Shown here: positions 43,560-52,427 of the stretch, in pieces | How positions within the stretch are numbered: position 1 is the stretch's first letter | Layout of the letters: each line of letters begins with the position of its first letter | Source of the DNA: Cytophagales bacterium | Lineage (GTDB): Bacteria > Bacteroidota > Bacteroidia > Cytophagales > Cyclobacteriaceae | DNA: 64,000 bases | Assembly (NCBI GenBank): GCA_025358885.1 | Contig: JANYHW010000223.1 | Span: forward strand, 22,875 to 86,874 | Direction: 5' to 3' | Notes under the pieces: model-generated | Database searches by the model: none | Told to the model about the DNA's origin: nothing | Seen by the model: only the letters and a program-made list of their open reading frames with translations | Made by a program: the position numbers and the translations under genes

Positions 43560-46500
43560 TCATTTGCCCAAAAAGGGTACAGAAGACAGTGCTTTTTGGA
43601 GTAATGGACTAAGGATTTTCAGGGCCGCCTGCACAGAATCCATATCTTCAATAAGCAAAGTTGGTCTTCCCCCGAGGTCTTTCAAACGGCATTGTTTAGA
43701 GTGAACTTGTACAAAAGTCAGAATCCCTCCAAAGATGTCTGACTTGAAGTAACTGTCATGGTTAGCCACAAAGGTTCCGCGAAGTTTGCTATTCTTCACG
43801 CTGATCTTTTCAAAACCAAGTTGCTCACCTACCCAACGCAAGCGTACGGTGTCAACCAACTGTTCTACCGAGGAAGGCAGTTCACCAAAACGATCCTGAA
43901 GGGACAATACAAATTGATGAAGGTCCTCTTCGTTCTTGATACTGTCCAAGGTTGAATAAAGTTGCAGCCGCTCCCGGGTGCTGGCGACGTAATAGTCAGG
44001 AATAATAATTTCAAGATCGGTTTCAATGACACAATCAAGCGTAATAAGTTTGGCCTTTTCCGACAGCTCCTCGGCAAAAAGGTCCTTGAATTCATTCTCT
44101 TTCAATTCCTGAATAGCGTCATCCAGAATTTTGTGATACGTATCAAATCCAAGATCGTTGATGAATCCACTTTGCTCTGCACCCAGGAGATTGCCTGCGC
44201 CGCGGATGTCGAGGTCGCGCATGGCTACTTTAAAACCATCTCCCAGTTCTGAAAACTCTTCAAGTGCCGCAAGGCGTTTTCGCGAATCGGAACCCAGCAC
44301 AGCAGCAGGTGGAGTAAGCAAATAGCAAAATGCTTTTTTATTGGATCGACCAACACGTCCTCGCATCTGGTGAAGGTCGCTAAGACCAAACATATGTGCC
44401 TGATGAATGATGATGGTATTTGCGTTTGGGATGTCTAATCCAGACTCAATAATATTGGTCGATACGAGGACATCATACTCGCCCTCGATAAAGCGCATCA
44501 TTACCTTTTCCAGTTTATCACCCTCCATCTGCCCATGGGCAATTCCAATGCGTGCATCAGGAACAAGTTTGTAAATGGTATTGGCTACACTGTCAATATC
44601 ACTTACCCTGTTGTGGACAAAGAAAACTTGTCCTCCTCTGCGGATTTCATGACTCACCGCATCCCGGATGATTGTTTCATCATAGGCATGAAGTTCTGTG
44701 GTTACCGGCTGCCGGTTTGGAGGAGCTGTTGCAATGATACTCAGGTCACGCGCGCCCATGAGAGAGAAATGAAGGGTTCGCGGGATGGGCGTTGCCGTTA
44801 GGGTTAGTACGTCAATATTTACTTTTAACTCTTTCAGCCGGTCTTTCACCTTGACGCCGAATTTTTGTTCTTCATCAATAACCAGCAAGCCAAGGTTCTT
44901 GAACTCCACATCTTTGCTAACAATTCTGTGTGTGCCAATCAGGATGTTTATTTTTCCTCCGCTGGTTTCGTTCAGAATCTCCTTGATCTGTTTTTCAGAT
45001 TTGAACCGGGATACGTATTCAATCTTTACTGGAAAATTTGATAACCTTTCCGAGAACGTGCGGAAGTGCTGCATGGCAAGAATAGTGGTTGGAACGAGTA
45101 CAGCAATTTGTTTGCCATCAGCCGTGGCCTTAAAGGCTGCCCGGATGGCAACTTCAGTCTTTCCGAAGCCCACGTCTCCGCACACCAATCGGTCCATTGG
45201 ATGTGGGGCCTCCATGTCTTTTTTTACATCTTCTGTAGCGCTCGCCTGATCGGGTGTATCCTCATACAGAAAGGAAGATTCCAATTCGGCTTGCAAGAAA
45301 CTATCGGTGGAAAAGGCAAACCCTGGCGCTTTCTTTCTTTTGGCATATAATTCTATAAGGTCGCGGGCAATGTCTTTAACCTTATTACGAATCTTTGACT
45401 TTTTATTCTCCCACTCATCAGACCCAAGTTTACTGACTACTGGCGGGGCCCCTTCTTTTCCTGAATACTTTGAGATTTTATGCAGCGAATGAATGCTCGC
45501 GAAAAGCATGTCATTATCGCGGAATACCAGCCGAACAGCTTCCTGCTCTTTTCCATTTACTTCTTTCTTCTCCAAGCCGGCGAACTTGCAAATTCCGTAA
45601 TCGATGTGCGTAACAAAGTCGCCCGGCTGAAGGGACTGCAGATCCCGAAAGGTAAGGGCCTTGGATTTGCTGAATTTCTCCTTGGCCCGGAAGCGGTGGT
45701 ATCGTTCAAAAATCTGGTGATCGGTGTAGGAAACAATCTTGAGGGTATGGTCCACGAAACCCAGGCGGAGGGGAAACTCCAAAGGCTTGAAAGTCAATTC
45801 AGGCTGGATTTCCTCGAAGATTCCCTGAAGACGGTCGAGTTGACGCTGTTGTTCGGCAGCGATATGATTGGCATAACCCTGACGTTGATGGTCCACCAGG
45901 TCTTTGGCTAACAACTCAAAGTTCTTGTTGAATGATGGCTGTACGGCGGACTTGAATTCGTATGTCTGCACAGCCGTGAAATGAAAGCGTTTTCCAAATT
46001 CGATAATGGGGAAGGAGGAGAGCTGTTTCAGAAAGGAGCTGGCAGATTCAAAAAGATGGGAAGGCTCAAGAGCCAGGGAAGAACTCCCGCTTTCACGCAC
46101 AATGCGATCGAATCCCTGACTTGCTTTGTCAAAGCACTTGTCGAGGATATCTGCAGTGAGCTTGACATCTTTGATCCAAAATCGGGTAGAGGAGGTCATG
46201 AATTCAAGTAGAGATTGACGATCCTCCTGAACGAGCCGGGTCTGCACATTTGGCATCAGGCTCACCTTGTCCAGCGCCTCTACAGACAGTTGTGATCCGG
46301 GATCAAAACTCCGAATGCTGTCTACCTCGTCTCCGGACAACTCAATACGGTACGGAAGTTCATGAGCAAATGAAAACACATCGATAATACCCCCACGCAC
46401 TGCAAATTGACCAGCTTCATACACAAAATCTGTCTTCTCAAACTCATAGGAGTGAAGGAATTCTTCCAGGAATTCGCGGTCGAGCTTCTCCTTGGTTTGG

Positions 46501-46937
46501 ACCACAAACGTGTTAGTGGCCAGAGACTTTTTTGTAATCACCTTTTCGGCGAGGGCCTCGGGATAGGTGACAATTATCTGTGAACCGGGGTGTGCGCTGA
46601 GGTGGTTCAAGGCCTCCGCCCGCATCAGAACATTTGCATTTTCGGTTTCATCGTATTCGTAGGGCCGTTTGTATGACATGGGGAAAAGAAAAACTTCCTT
46701 GTCCCCGAGCAGGTTTTGAATGTCATTGAAGAAATAGGCGGCCTCCTCTTTATCGTGTAGGACAACAAGATGGCTAGACCTCACACTATTGTGAATCGCC
46801 GCGAAAATTACGGCATCAAGGCTGCCGGTGAGACCTTTTACGCGCAAGGTTTTTGAAGCTGACGTACGGATTCCCTCAGCCAGGTTTTGTACCAGGCCAT
46901 CCGCTTTATATAGAGAAAGAAAATCTACCGCCCTCAA
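43560..46937 (-). CDS. mfd: Transcription-repair coupling factor Mfd
   Basis: 1125 aa, the expected length. The N-terminal UvrB-like domains are followed by the RNA-polymerase-interacting CarD-like domain (LQPGDFVTHIDYGICKFAGL), then the SF2 translocase with Walker A GDVGFGKTEVAIRAA, DEEQ box and motif VI QMRGRVGRSNKKAFCYL, and a C-terminal TRCF domain. It removes stalled RNA polymerase and recruits UvrA. The start appears to be TTG at 46937: the residues after it align with the family N-terminus, and no in-frame ATG lies upstream before the promoter box at 46954. Confidence 0.97.
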   Translation of the reverse strand: MRAVDFLSLYKADGLVQNLAEGIRTSASKTLRVKGLTGSLDAVIFAAIHNSVRSSHLVVLHDKEEAAYFFNDIQNLLGDKEVFLFPMSYKRPYEYDETENANVLMRAEALNHLSAHPGSQIIVTYPEALAEKVITKKSLATNTFVVQTKEKLDREFLEEFLHSYEFEKTDFVYEAGQFAVRGGIIDVFSFAHELPYRIELSGDEVDSIRSFDPGSQLSVEALDKVSLMPNVQTRLVQEDRQSLLEFMTSSTRFWIKDVKLTADILDKCFDKASQGFDRIVRESGSSSLALEPSHLFESASSFLKQLSSFPIIEFGKRFHFTAVQTYEFKSAVQPSFNKNFELLAKDLVDHQRQGYANHIAAEQQRQLDRLQGIFEEIQPELTFKPLEFPLRLGFVDHTLKIVSYTDHQIFERYHRFRAKEKFSKSKALTFRDLQSLQPGDFVTHIDYGICKFAGLEKKEVNGKEQEAVRLVFRDNDMLFASIHSLHKISKYSGKEGAPPVVSKLGSDEWENKKSKIRNKVKDIARDLIELYAKRKKAPGFAFSTDSFLQAELESSFLYEDTPDQASATEDVKKDMEAPHPMDRLVCGDVGFGKTEVAIRAAFKATADGKQIAVLVPTTILAMQHFRTFSERLSNFPVKIEYVSRFKSEKQIKEILNETSGGKINILIGTHRIVSKDVEFKNLGLLVIDEEQKFGVKVKDRLKELKVNIDVLTLTATPIPRTLHFSLMGARDLSIIATAPPNRQPVTTELHAYDETIIRDAVSHEIRRGGQVFFVHNRVSDIDSVANTIYKLVPDARIGIAHGQMEGDKLEKVMMRFIEGEYDVLVSTNIIESGLDIPNANTIIIHQAHMFGLSDLHQMRGRVGRSNKKAFCYLLTPPAAVLGSDSRKRLAALEEFSELGDGFKVAMRDLDIRGAGNLLGAEQSGFINDLGFDTYHKILDDAIQELKENEFKDLFAEELSEKAKLITLDCVIETDLEIIIPDYYVASTRERLQLYSTLDSIKNEEDLHQFVLSLQDRFGELPSSVEQLVDTVRLRWVGEQLGFEKISVKNSKLRGTFVANHDSYFKSDIFGGILTFVQVHSKQCRLKDLGGRPTLLIEDMDSVQAALKILSPLLQKALSSVPFLGK

Positions 46938-46953
46938 GCAACCATCTAAGAGA

Positions 46954-46961
46954 ACGCAAAA
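46954..46961 (-). promoter_or_regulatory. TACTTTTG -7 box of mfd
   Basis: TACTTTTG on the minus strand fits TAnnTTTG exactly and lies 16 bp upstream of the mfd TTG start. A TTG at 46985-46987 could serve as the -33 element. It supports the TTG start by leaving little room upstream. Confidence 0.5.
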
Positions 46962-47020
46962 GTACCGTACCCTGCGCCCCTGTGCAAGTCCACGTACCGC
47001 AATACTATTTTATCTTTTTC

Positions 47021-47028
47021 TACCTTTG
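47021..47028 (+). promoter_or_regulatory. TACCTTTG -7 box of small membrane protein gene
   Basis: TACCTTTG fits TAnnTTTG exactly and ends 4 bp before the ATG at 47033. The expected start of transcription falls on or next to the ATG, so the mRNA may be leaderless. No -33 TTG is evident. Confidence 0.45.
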
Positions 47029-47032
47029 CCTC

Positions 47033-47227
47033 ATGGAATATGTTGAGGTCCTGATTTTGTTTCTCACCATCACCTGCGTTTTGTTTTTGATCATCGGATT
47101 GATCAAACCATGGGCCATGCTGTGGTGGGAAGACACCCAGAATCGAATCAAAGTGATCAGGGCATACGGCTTGCTGGCCATCATCTTTGGAATAACCTAC
47201 TATGTACTCAAGACCCTCTATCATTGA
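47033..47227 (+). CDS. Small two-helix membrane protein
   Basis: 64 aa from the ATG at 47033; upstream codons in the same frame lie in the mfd promoter region and are not coding. Two membrane segments: about 4-26 (VEVLILFLTITCVLFLIIGL) and 43-60 (AYGLLAIIFGITYYVL), joined by a short WWEDTQNRIKVIR loop. I recognise no named family, but the shape is common among Bacteroidota small proteins. The stop shares a base with the start of the thioredoxin-like lipoprotein gene (TGATG), so the two are probably translated together. Confidence 0.75.
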   Translation: MEYVEVLILFLTITCVLFLIIGLIKPWAMLWWEDTQNRIKVIRAYGLLAIIFGITYYVLKTLYH

Positions 47228-47691
47228 TGACGAGGACATTTATCATCACCTTGATCGTTCTCGCTGGCTGCTCTCAACCTAAGAGTGAATCGGCGGTATC
47301 GGGGCTCCCAACCTTTCAGCTCACCATGCTCAATGGCAAAAAAGTGATGAGCAACCAGTTGTCTGGAAAAACGATCCTTATCTTCTATAATCCTGATTGC
47401 GATCATTGTCAGCGCGAAGCGGAGGAGATTCACCTCCGGCTGGACGAGTTCAAAGCGTACACACTTTATTTTATTGCTGCCAGCCCGGATGAAAATGTGA
47501 TGCAGTTTGCTACAAAATATGACTTGTTGGGCAAGGACAATGTGTTGTTTGCAAGCGCTGAGGTTCAGGAGGTGGTTCGTGAAATGGGCCCGATGGACAC
47601 ACCATGTCTTCTCATTTATTCAGAGGAGAGACAACTGATAAAAAAATTCGATGGTGAGACGCCTGTAGAGGACATCATTAAGTTTCTCTAA
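47227..47691 (+). CDS. Thioredoxin-like lipoprotein
   Basis: 154 aa from the ATG at 47227. The leader has lipobox LAGC (Cys15), so it is a periplasmic lipoprotein. The thioredoxin fold shows the redox motif CDHC (Cys58, Cys61) after ILIFYNPD, and the cis-Pro loop MDTPCLLIY. It should reduce or exchange disulphides in the envelope, as TlpA/ResA-type proteins do. Its partner may be the overlapping small membrane protein. Confidence 0.88.
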   Translation: MTRTFIITLIVLAGCSQPKSESAVSGLPTFQLTMLNGKKVMSNQLSGKTILIFYNPDCDHCQREAEEIHLRLDEFKAYTLYFIAASPDENVMQFATKYDLLGKDNVLFASAEVQEVVREMGPMDTPCLLIYSEERQLIKKFDGETPVEDIIKFL

Positions 47692-47782
47692 CCCCTTGTT
47701 CCCTTACTTTGTAGCATTTTTAGATTCTTTTTTGCATCATTGTCAGGATTTCTTCACCCCCTCAAAAACAAACTAAACGCCC

Positions 47783-48718
47783 ATGGTTATGGAAATAGCA
47801 TTTTTCGTCGTCGGGTTTTTGATCTTGATCACATGTTTCGTTTCTGTTAAGCAAGGAACCATCGCCGTCATTACGGTATTCGGCAAATACAGCAGAATCA
47901 TGAAGCCGGGGCTTAATTTCAAGATCCCGTTCATTCAAAATATCTACAAGAGAATTTCTATTCAAAACAGGTCGGTAGAACTGGAATTCCAGGCAACTAC
48001 GATCGACCAGGCGAATGTAAACTTTAAAGCTATGCTTCTTTTTGCGGTCTATAACCAGGAAGAGGAGACGATCAAAAATGTGGCCTTCAAATTCATGGAT
48101 GAGAAGAGCTTCATGCAGGCACTGATCCGCACAATCGAAGGATCTATCCGCAGCTTTGTGGCAACCAAAAAGCAGGCAGAGATACTTTCACTTCGCACGG
48201 AGATTGTGTCTGAAGTCAAAGGACAACTGGACCACACCCTGGAAGGGTGGGGATTTCACCTGATCGATTTACAGCTGAATGATATCGCTTTTGATGAGGC
48301 GATTATGCGGTCCATGGCGCAGGTGGTGGCCTCCAATAATTTACGCGCTGCTGCGGAAAATGAAGGGCAGGCCCTCCTTATCACCAAGACGAAAGCAGCG
48401 GAAGCAGAAGGAAATGCCATCAAAATCGCTGCAGAAGCGGAGAAAATAGCGGCCCAACTGCGCGGCCAGGGCGTGGCGCTCTTCCGCGAGGAAGTGGCCA
48501 AGGGTATGTCTCAGGCTGCCAAAGAAATGCAAAGCGCCAGCCTGGACGCATCATTTATTTTGTTCTCCATGTGGACAGAATCCATCAAACACTTTGCAGA
48601 ACATGGCAAAGGCAACATCATTTTTCTGGATGGCTCGAACGACAGCATGCAACGGTCGATGAAGGAACTCATGGCCATCGGCAAAGGAATTTCATTGCCG
48701 ACCGGTGGCGGGAAATAG
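47783..48718 (+). CDS. SPFH/Band 7 domain membrane protein (stomatin-like)
   Basis: 311 aa. One N-terminal membrane helix (residues 4-22) is followed by the Band 7/SPFH domain (VFGKYSRIMKPGLNFKIPF, then RTEIVSEVKGQLD and GFHLIDLQLNDIAFDEAIM) and a long Ala/Glu-rich coiled coil (KAAEAEGNAIKIAAEAEKIAAQL). Such proteins form rings on the inner membrane and organise membrane domains or proteases. No NfeD-type partner gene is beside it. It is convergent with the S41 peptidase gene. Confidence 0.92.
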   Translation: MVMEIAFFVVGFLILITCFVSVKQGTIAVITVFGKYSRIMKPGLNFKIPFIQNIYKRISIQNRSVELEFQATTIDQANVNFKAMLLFAVYNQEEETIKNVAFKFMDEKSFMQALIRTIEGSIRSFVATKKQAEILSLRTEIVSEVKGQLDHTLEGWGFHLIDLQLNDIAFDEAIMRSMAQVVASNNLRAAAENEGQALLITKTKAAEAEGNAIKIAAEAEKIAAQLRGQGVALFREEVAKGMSQAAKEMQSASLDASFILFSMWTESIKHFAEHGKGNIIFLDGSNDSMQRSMKELMAIGKGISLPTGGGK

Positions 48719-48876
48719 GATCAATTCAGAACAATCAAGCAAACGCGGTCCAGCGGCCGCGTATTTCATTATTTGCACCGACAATTCATCACTACTCCAA
48801 TTTGAATTTTACAGTTTGCCTCAGCGGCATTCATGTTAGCTAAATTGATTTGATACAAAGTATTGGCAGACTTTGG

Positions 48877-51135
48877 TTATCGCTTCTTAATTTTAGCTGG
48901 AGAGGAGATAGGTCCCTTGTTCACGAGTTCGATTGCACGATCTAGAAGTTCGTCTTTGCCATTCATAAGACCTTGAATAGTTGGATGCACCTCAATGTCA
49001 GGGACGATCCCTATTCTTTGAGTTTCAGTGCCGTCAGGGTAGTAAACACCTATACCGCTGATCATGGTGTTAATTCCCCCCGGCAAGGTGAATGTAGAAA
49101 CATTTCCGTCTGCTCCAGCGGTGGTACTGCCCATCACCACTGCTCCGGGGGCTGTCCTAAAAGCCATCGTATGATACTCTGCAGAACTTTGAGTTGTTTC
49201 ATTTACGAGTATGATCACTTTACCTTTGAAGTAGTTATTGTTTTCCTCGCCAACTTCTAAAGTTTTGGTCATTGTAAACAGACCTGGTGTTGCCAGACTC
49301 CCTATAGAGAACTTGACAAACTTCGTTGGCCTGGGCATCAGATATTTGCTCAGGGTAAAAACGATAAAATCGGAAGGGTAGCACCGGAAATCAATTATGA
49401 GGCATTTGGCTTTTTCGATCTTCGGGAAAATTTCAGGGAGATACTCAGATTTTATTGTTCCAGGATAGAGGTAAGCTATTTCGGGGGTGAGCATTTTGAA
49501 GTAGACTTCATCCTTCTGAAATTTTCTCGCAGGAATTTCACCGGGGGAATAGCATTTGATTCTTGCGGAGATCAATTTATCAGCCCGTTTATAATCAACA
49601 TTTAGTACCGTGTCATTTGTTCTCAGCAGATTGGGTGCGAGGTCTCTCAATTGTGTCGGGTAATTGGAAGCCGGTGTGATGGGCAATCTTTCCTTAATAA
49701 TATCATTGACGGCCTTCCCATTCACGACCTCAATAATATCTCCGACAATCAAACCCGTTTGTTTTCCAAACGATTCCCCCAAATAGCCAGTGACTACCGC
49801 TTTATTTTCAATGAAACGTATGTCCAGAGGAGCAAAGTTATTTCCGCGATAGTCGCGCAAGGCTGCGTCATCAGACCAGATATTGGCATGGGTGTCGTGG
49901 ATCCTGGCAACGAGTTCCAATACAGTTTTCTTGTACTCCAGCTCATTGGAAGCCTGTATGAAGCGCGGTATAAATTCCCGTAATACCGCGTTCCAGTCTT
50001 CACCAATTAAGTTGCGATAAGGAAAATAATACTGGATAATATTCCAATATCGGTACAGGCACAATATTCGAAACCCCGGATCTGGATACCTCATGCCAGA
50101 ATAAGTCCGTTTATTTCTGAATTCCGGATTGCCGGCGCCGGCAAAACCAAGATAATAATGATCATTGAGCCGGGGTGCATTTTGTATTAGTGTTAATATG
50201 GATAACAGGTTATCGCCAAGGTTGTTTTTATTCATCCAGGAAAGGTCAGGTTTGATCTTCACTTCCGCCGGCGGTATCAAATTCGGTGGTTCATTCTTTG
50301 CTGATCCAAGTCCTTCAATCCACGATTGCAAGGCAGCATTCCTTTCACCTGACGTCGATGCCGTAACTATCCTTGGAAGGATCCTGAACAATTCATAATC
50401 CCAGTTATGGTCGCCGTTGGCAACTGCCGGATGATAATATTTCAGGAAACCCCAGACTTGCCCCAGCAGCACATAATCATCTATTTTTTGTTGGGAAATC
50501 GGGATCGTCGCGATTTTTGAATCGTTATTAAATTCGGTGTCATGGTCTGCCTTATACTCTTTGATTGGCTTAATCTTCGCGTCTTTCAATGGTTGGTCAT
50601 CAATCCATATCTCAAAGTCGTCAACCCACAACTTGCCCGTCCCGGAAAGCATGGCGCCAATAAAAATTGTTTTCGCATCAACGGATAACGGAAGCTTTAC
50701 CGCATACTGTTTCCAGTCGGAAGTTCCCTGAATATTCTTCTGTTGCATATTATCAAACTGCAAACTTCCCATCATGCCATCGATGCGCAGCAACAATCCA
50801 ATAGGGCCATTTGAAACCTGATCCATCTTCATGTAGGCCCTTACTTCTATTTCTTTACCCTCATAGATGGCGGGGATGGAGTATGCGAAGCAACCGAAGG
50901 AGTTGGGAATCTTGTTCTTGGGTGCCTGAATTAACACAGATGATTTTCCTTCATGCCTAACGGCTGAATCAATCGATAAATCATAGCCTTCTCCCCACTG
51001 AAACCAATTTGAAGGAAGGGTAGCACGGGACGAATACTCCTCGAATCCGAAATTATGTTTTTGCGCGGCTACACAGGGAACAGATGTCACTATGAACAAA
51101 ATCAACATGAACAAAAAAAACAGGAACCGGTTCAT
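48877..51135 (-). CDS. Secreted S41 family peptidase with N-terminal carbohydrate-binding-like domain
   Basis: 752 aa, signal peptide 1-24 (ends CVAAQ). Residues about 30-190 form a jelly-roll domain (DYDLSIDSAVRHEGKSSV-like strands and GKLWVDDFEIWID). A PDZ-like segment lies around 450-500 (GLIVGDIIEVVNGKAV). The S41 catalytic domain follows, with its nucleophile in TTQSSAEY (Ser about 650) and the motif GADGNVSTFTLPGG. C-terminal-processing peptidases of this class degrade or trim envelope proteins; the target is unknown. It is alone between two convergent/divergent neighbours. Confidence 0.9.
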   Translation of the reverse strand: MNRFLFFLFMLILFIVTSVPCVAAQKHNFGFEEYSSRATLPSNWFQWGEGYDLSIDSAVRHEGKSSVLIQAPKNKIPNSFGCFAYSIPAIYEGKEIEVRAYMKMDQVSNGPIGLLLRIDGMMGSLQFDNMQQKNIQGTSDWKQYAVKLPLSVDAKTIFIGAMLSGTGKLWVDDFEIWIDDQPLKDAKIKPIKEYKADHDTEFNNDSKIATIPISQQKIDDYVLLGQVWGFLKYYHPAVANGDHNWDYELFRILPRIVTASTSGERNAALQSWIEGLGSAKNEPPNLIPPAEVKIKPDLSWMNKNNLGDNLLSILTLIQNAPRLNDHYYLGFAGAGNPEFRNKRTYSGMRYPDPGFRILCLYRYWNIIQYYFPYRNLIGEDWNAVLREFIPRFIQASNELEYKKTVLELVARIHDTHANIWSDDAALRDYRGNNFAPLDIRFIENKAVVTGYLGESFGKQTGLIVGDIIEVVNGKAVNDIIKERLPITPASNYPTQLRDLAPNLLRTNDTVLNVDYKRADKLISARIKCYSPGEIPARKFQKDEVYFKMLTPEIAYLYPGTIKSEYLPEIFPKIEKAKCLIIDFRCYPSDFIVFTLSKYLMPRPTKFVKFSIGSLATPGLFTMTKTLEVGEENNNYFKGKVIILVNETTQSSAEYHTMAFRTAPGAVVMGSTTAGADGNVSTFTLPGGINTMISGIGVYYPDGTETQRIGIVPDIEVHPTIQGLMNGKDELLDRAIELVNKGPISSPAKIKKR

Positions 51136-51174
51136 ATAGGTGCGACGTATGGTGATTTAAAATATTTTGAAATG

Positions 51175-52365
51175 CTATTTTATCCTTTCGGCCAGCAGCG
51201 TGAACTTTTCCGTCTTCGTTTGGCCACAAATAAGGTATTGTGTGCCGCCTTCCCCCAGGCCTGTCTTATGTTTGATTTCCGCAACGGATAACGGAAAGTT
51301 CCGTATCAAAATGTTTGCGAAGCCATCCACAAAATGATTTTTCAGTTTCTTACTAAGCTGAACAAATTCGAGGACTTCAAAAATTCTGCCTGGGAAATCT
51401 ACCTGATCATTGGATGTATAAAGATGTGTACTCGGCGCCAGTTTGGCAAGCTTGTACTCCTGAGCAACCCACTTGAATGCGCCCGCTTTGAGTATGGCGG
51501 CATTGGGTTCATAGAGATACCGGAGCGGAGCCGAAAAAACATTGGTTGAATTTTGTTCAGCCGAAATGGTTAAGGAAATGGAATCGATACGGTCCAGCTT
51601 GGGATAAATGTCCACGGCGCATACTTCAGGCTCACCGATGAACCCATTCTTTGACAGAAACAATAATTCCCGGCATTCATTCTCGATGGCTACCACAAAT
51701 ACTTTTGCAACATGATGAAGTTCCTGACAACCCTGTGCAATGTCGTATAGCGGCGAGGTCTTCAGAAGAATATTTGATGAATGTCTGAATAGTGCGGGTT
51801 GCAATTTCACCACACCTGGAGTACAATCTTCCAGTTTGAATACTTTTTGCGATATTTTTCGCCGGGATGGATCGAGATAAAGAAACTCATGAGCCTCAAG
51901 CTCGCCCCCAAGAAATTCTTCAGCTGTCATTTGGTGGTACACAATATTGTTGACGCCAAGGAGTTGATGATTGTGCTGGACAATCTGAAGAAGGTCCGCA
52001 TCAGGTTCAACGTAAAGCATTGGATGTTGCTGACTAAGACACCATGTGTCCACACCAAAGCCACCGGTAAGATCCACACCGGCACTTGTCCCGGAGAGGA
52101 GGGTGGCTTTGAATTTAGCCGTTGCCTCTGATGAACTTTGCTCCAGGTTCAAAGATGGCGGGTAGACAATTCCCCTCGTCGCATACCAGGTTGGGAGCTT
52201 GGTTTTCACCTTGCGCCTTCCAAGAATTTGTTGAGCAATCCATGAAGTGGGGATATCGTGAATGGTTCTGTACTTCAGCAATAGCTCCTGCACATTGGCG
52301 TTCTCATTGGACCATATCAAGTCTTGTATTTCACCTTTTAATATAGATTTCAGGAATTGATTCAT
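51175..52365 (-). CDS. SAM-dependent methyltransferase with THUMP-like domain
   Basis: 396 aa. The SAM-binding core has motif I DLTGGFGVDTWCL, YVEPDADLL and the catalytic-loop-like LYLDPSRR. The C-terminal part (LSVAEIKHKTGLGEGGTQYLICGQT) matches the THUMP-like domain of bacterial RNA methyltransferase-like proteins. The modified base is unknown. It is divergent from the MFS transporter gene by 62 bp (to its ATG at 52428). Confidence 0.88.
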   Translation of the reverse strand: MNQFLKSILKGEIQDLIWSNENANVQELLLKYRTIHDIPTSWIAQQILGRRKVKTKLPTWYATRGIVYPPSLNLEQSSSEATAKFKATLLSGTSAGVDLTGGFGVDTWCLSQQHPMLYVEPDADLLQIVQHNHQLLGVNNIVYHQMTAEEFLGGELEAHEFLYLDPSRRKISQKVFKLEDCTPGVVKLQPALFRHSSNILLKTSPLYDIAQGCQELHHVAKVFVVAIENECRELLFLSKNGFIGEPEVCAVDIYPKLDRIDSISLTISAEQNSTNVFSAPLRYLYEPNAAILKAGAFKWVAQEYKLAKLAPSTHLYTSNDQVDFPGRIFEVLEFVQLSKKLKNHFVDGFANILIRNFPLSVAEIKHKTGLGEGGTQYLICGQTKTEKFTLLAERIK

Positions 52366-52427
52366 GATCGCGGGATGACAAAATACCTAAACTTGGTCGT
52401 ATTTATGTTTTGTCAACGCGTAATGAT

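Noticed and set aside
48752..48775. GC-rich hairpin (CGCGG / CCGCG) between the SPFH and S41 genes
   Set aside because: The stem is only about 5 bp and no T run follows on either strand, so I do not call a terminator.
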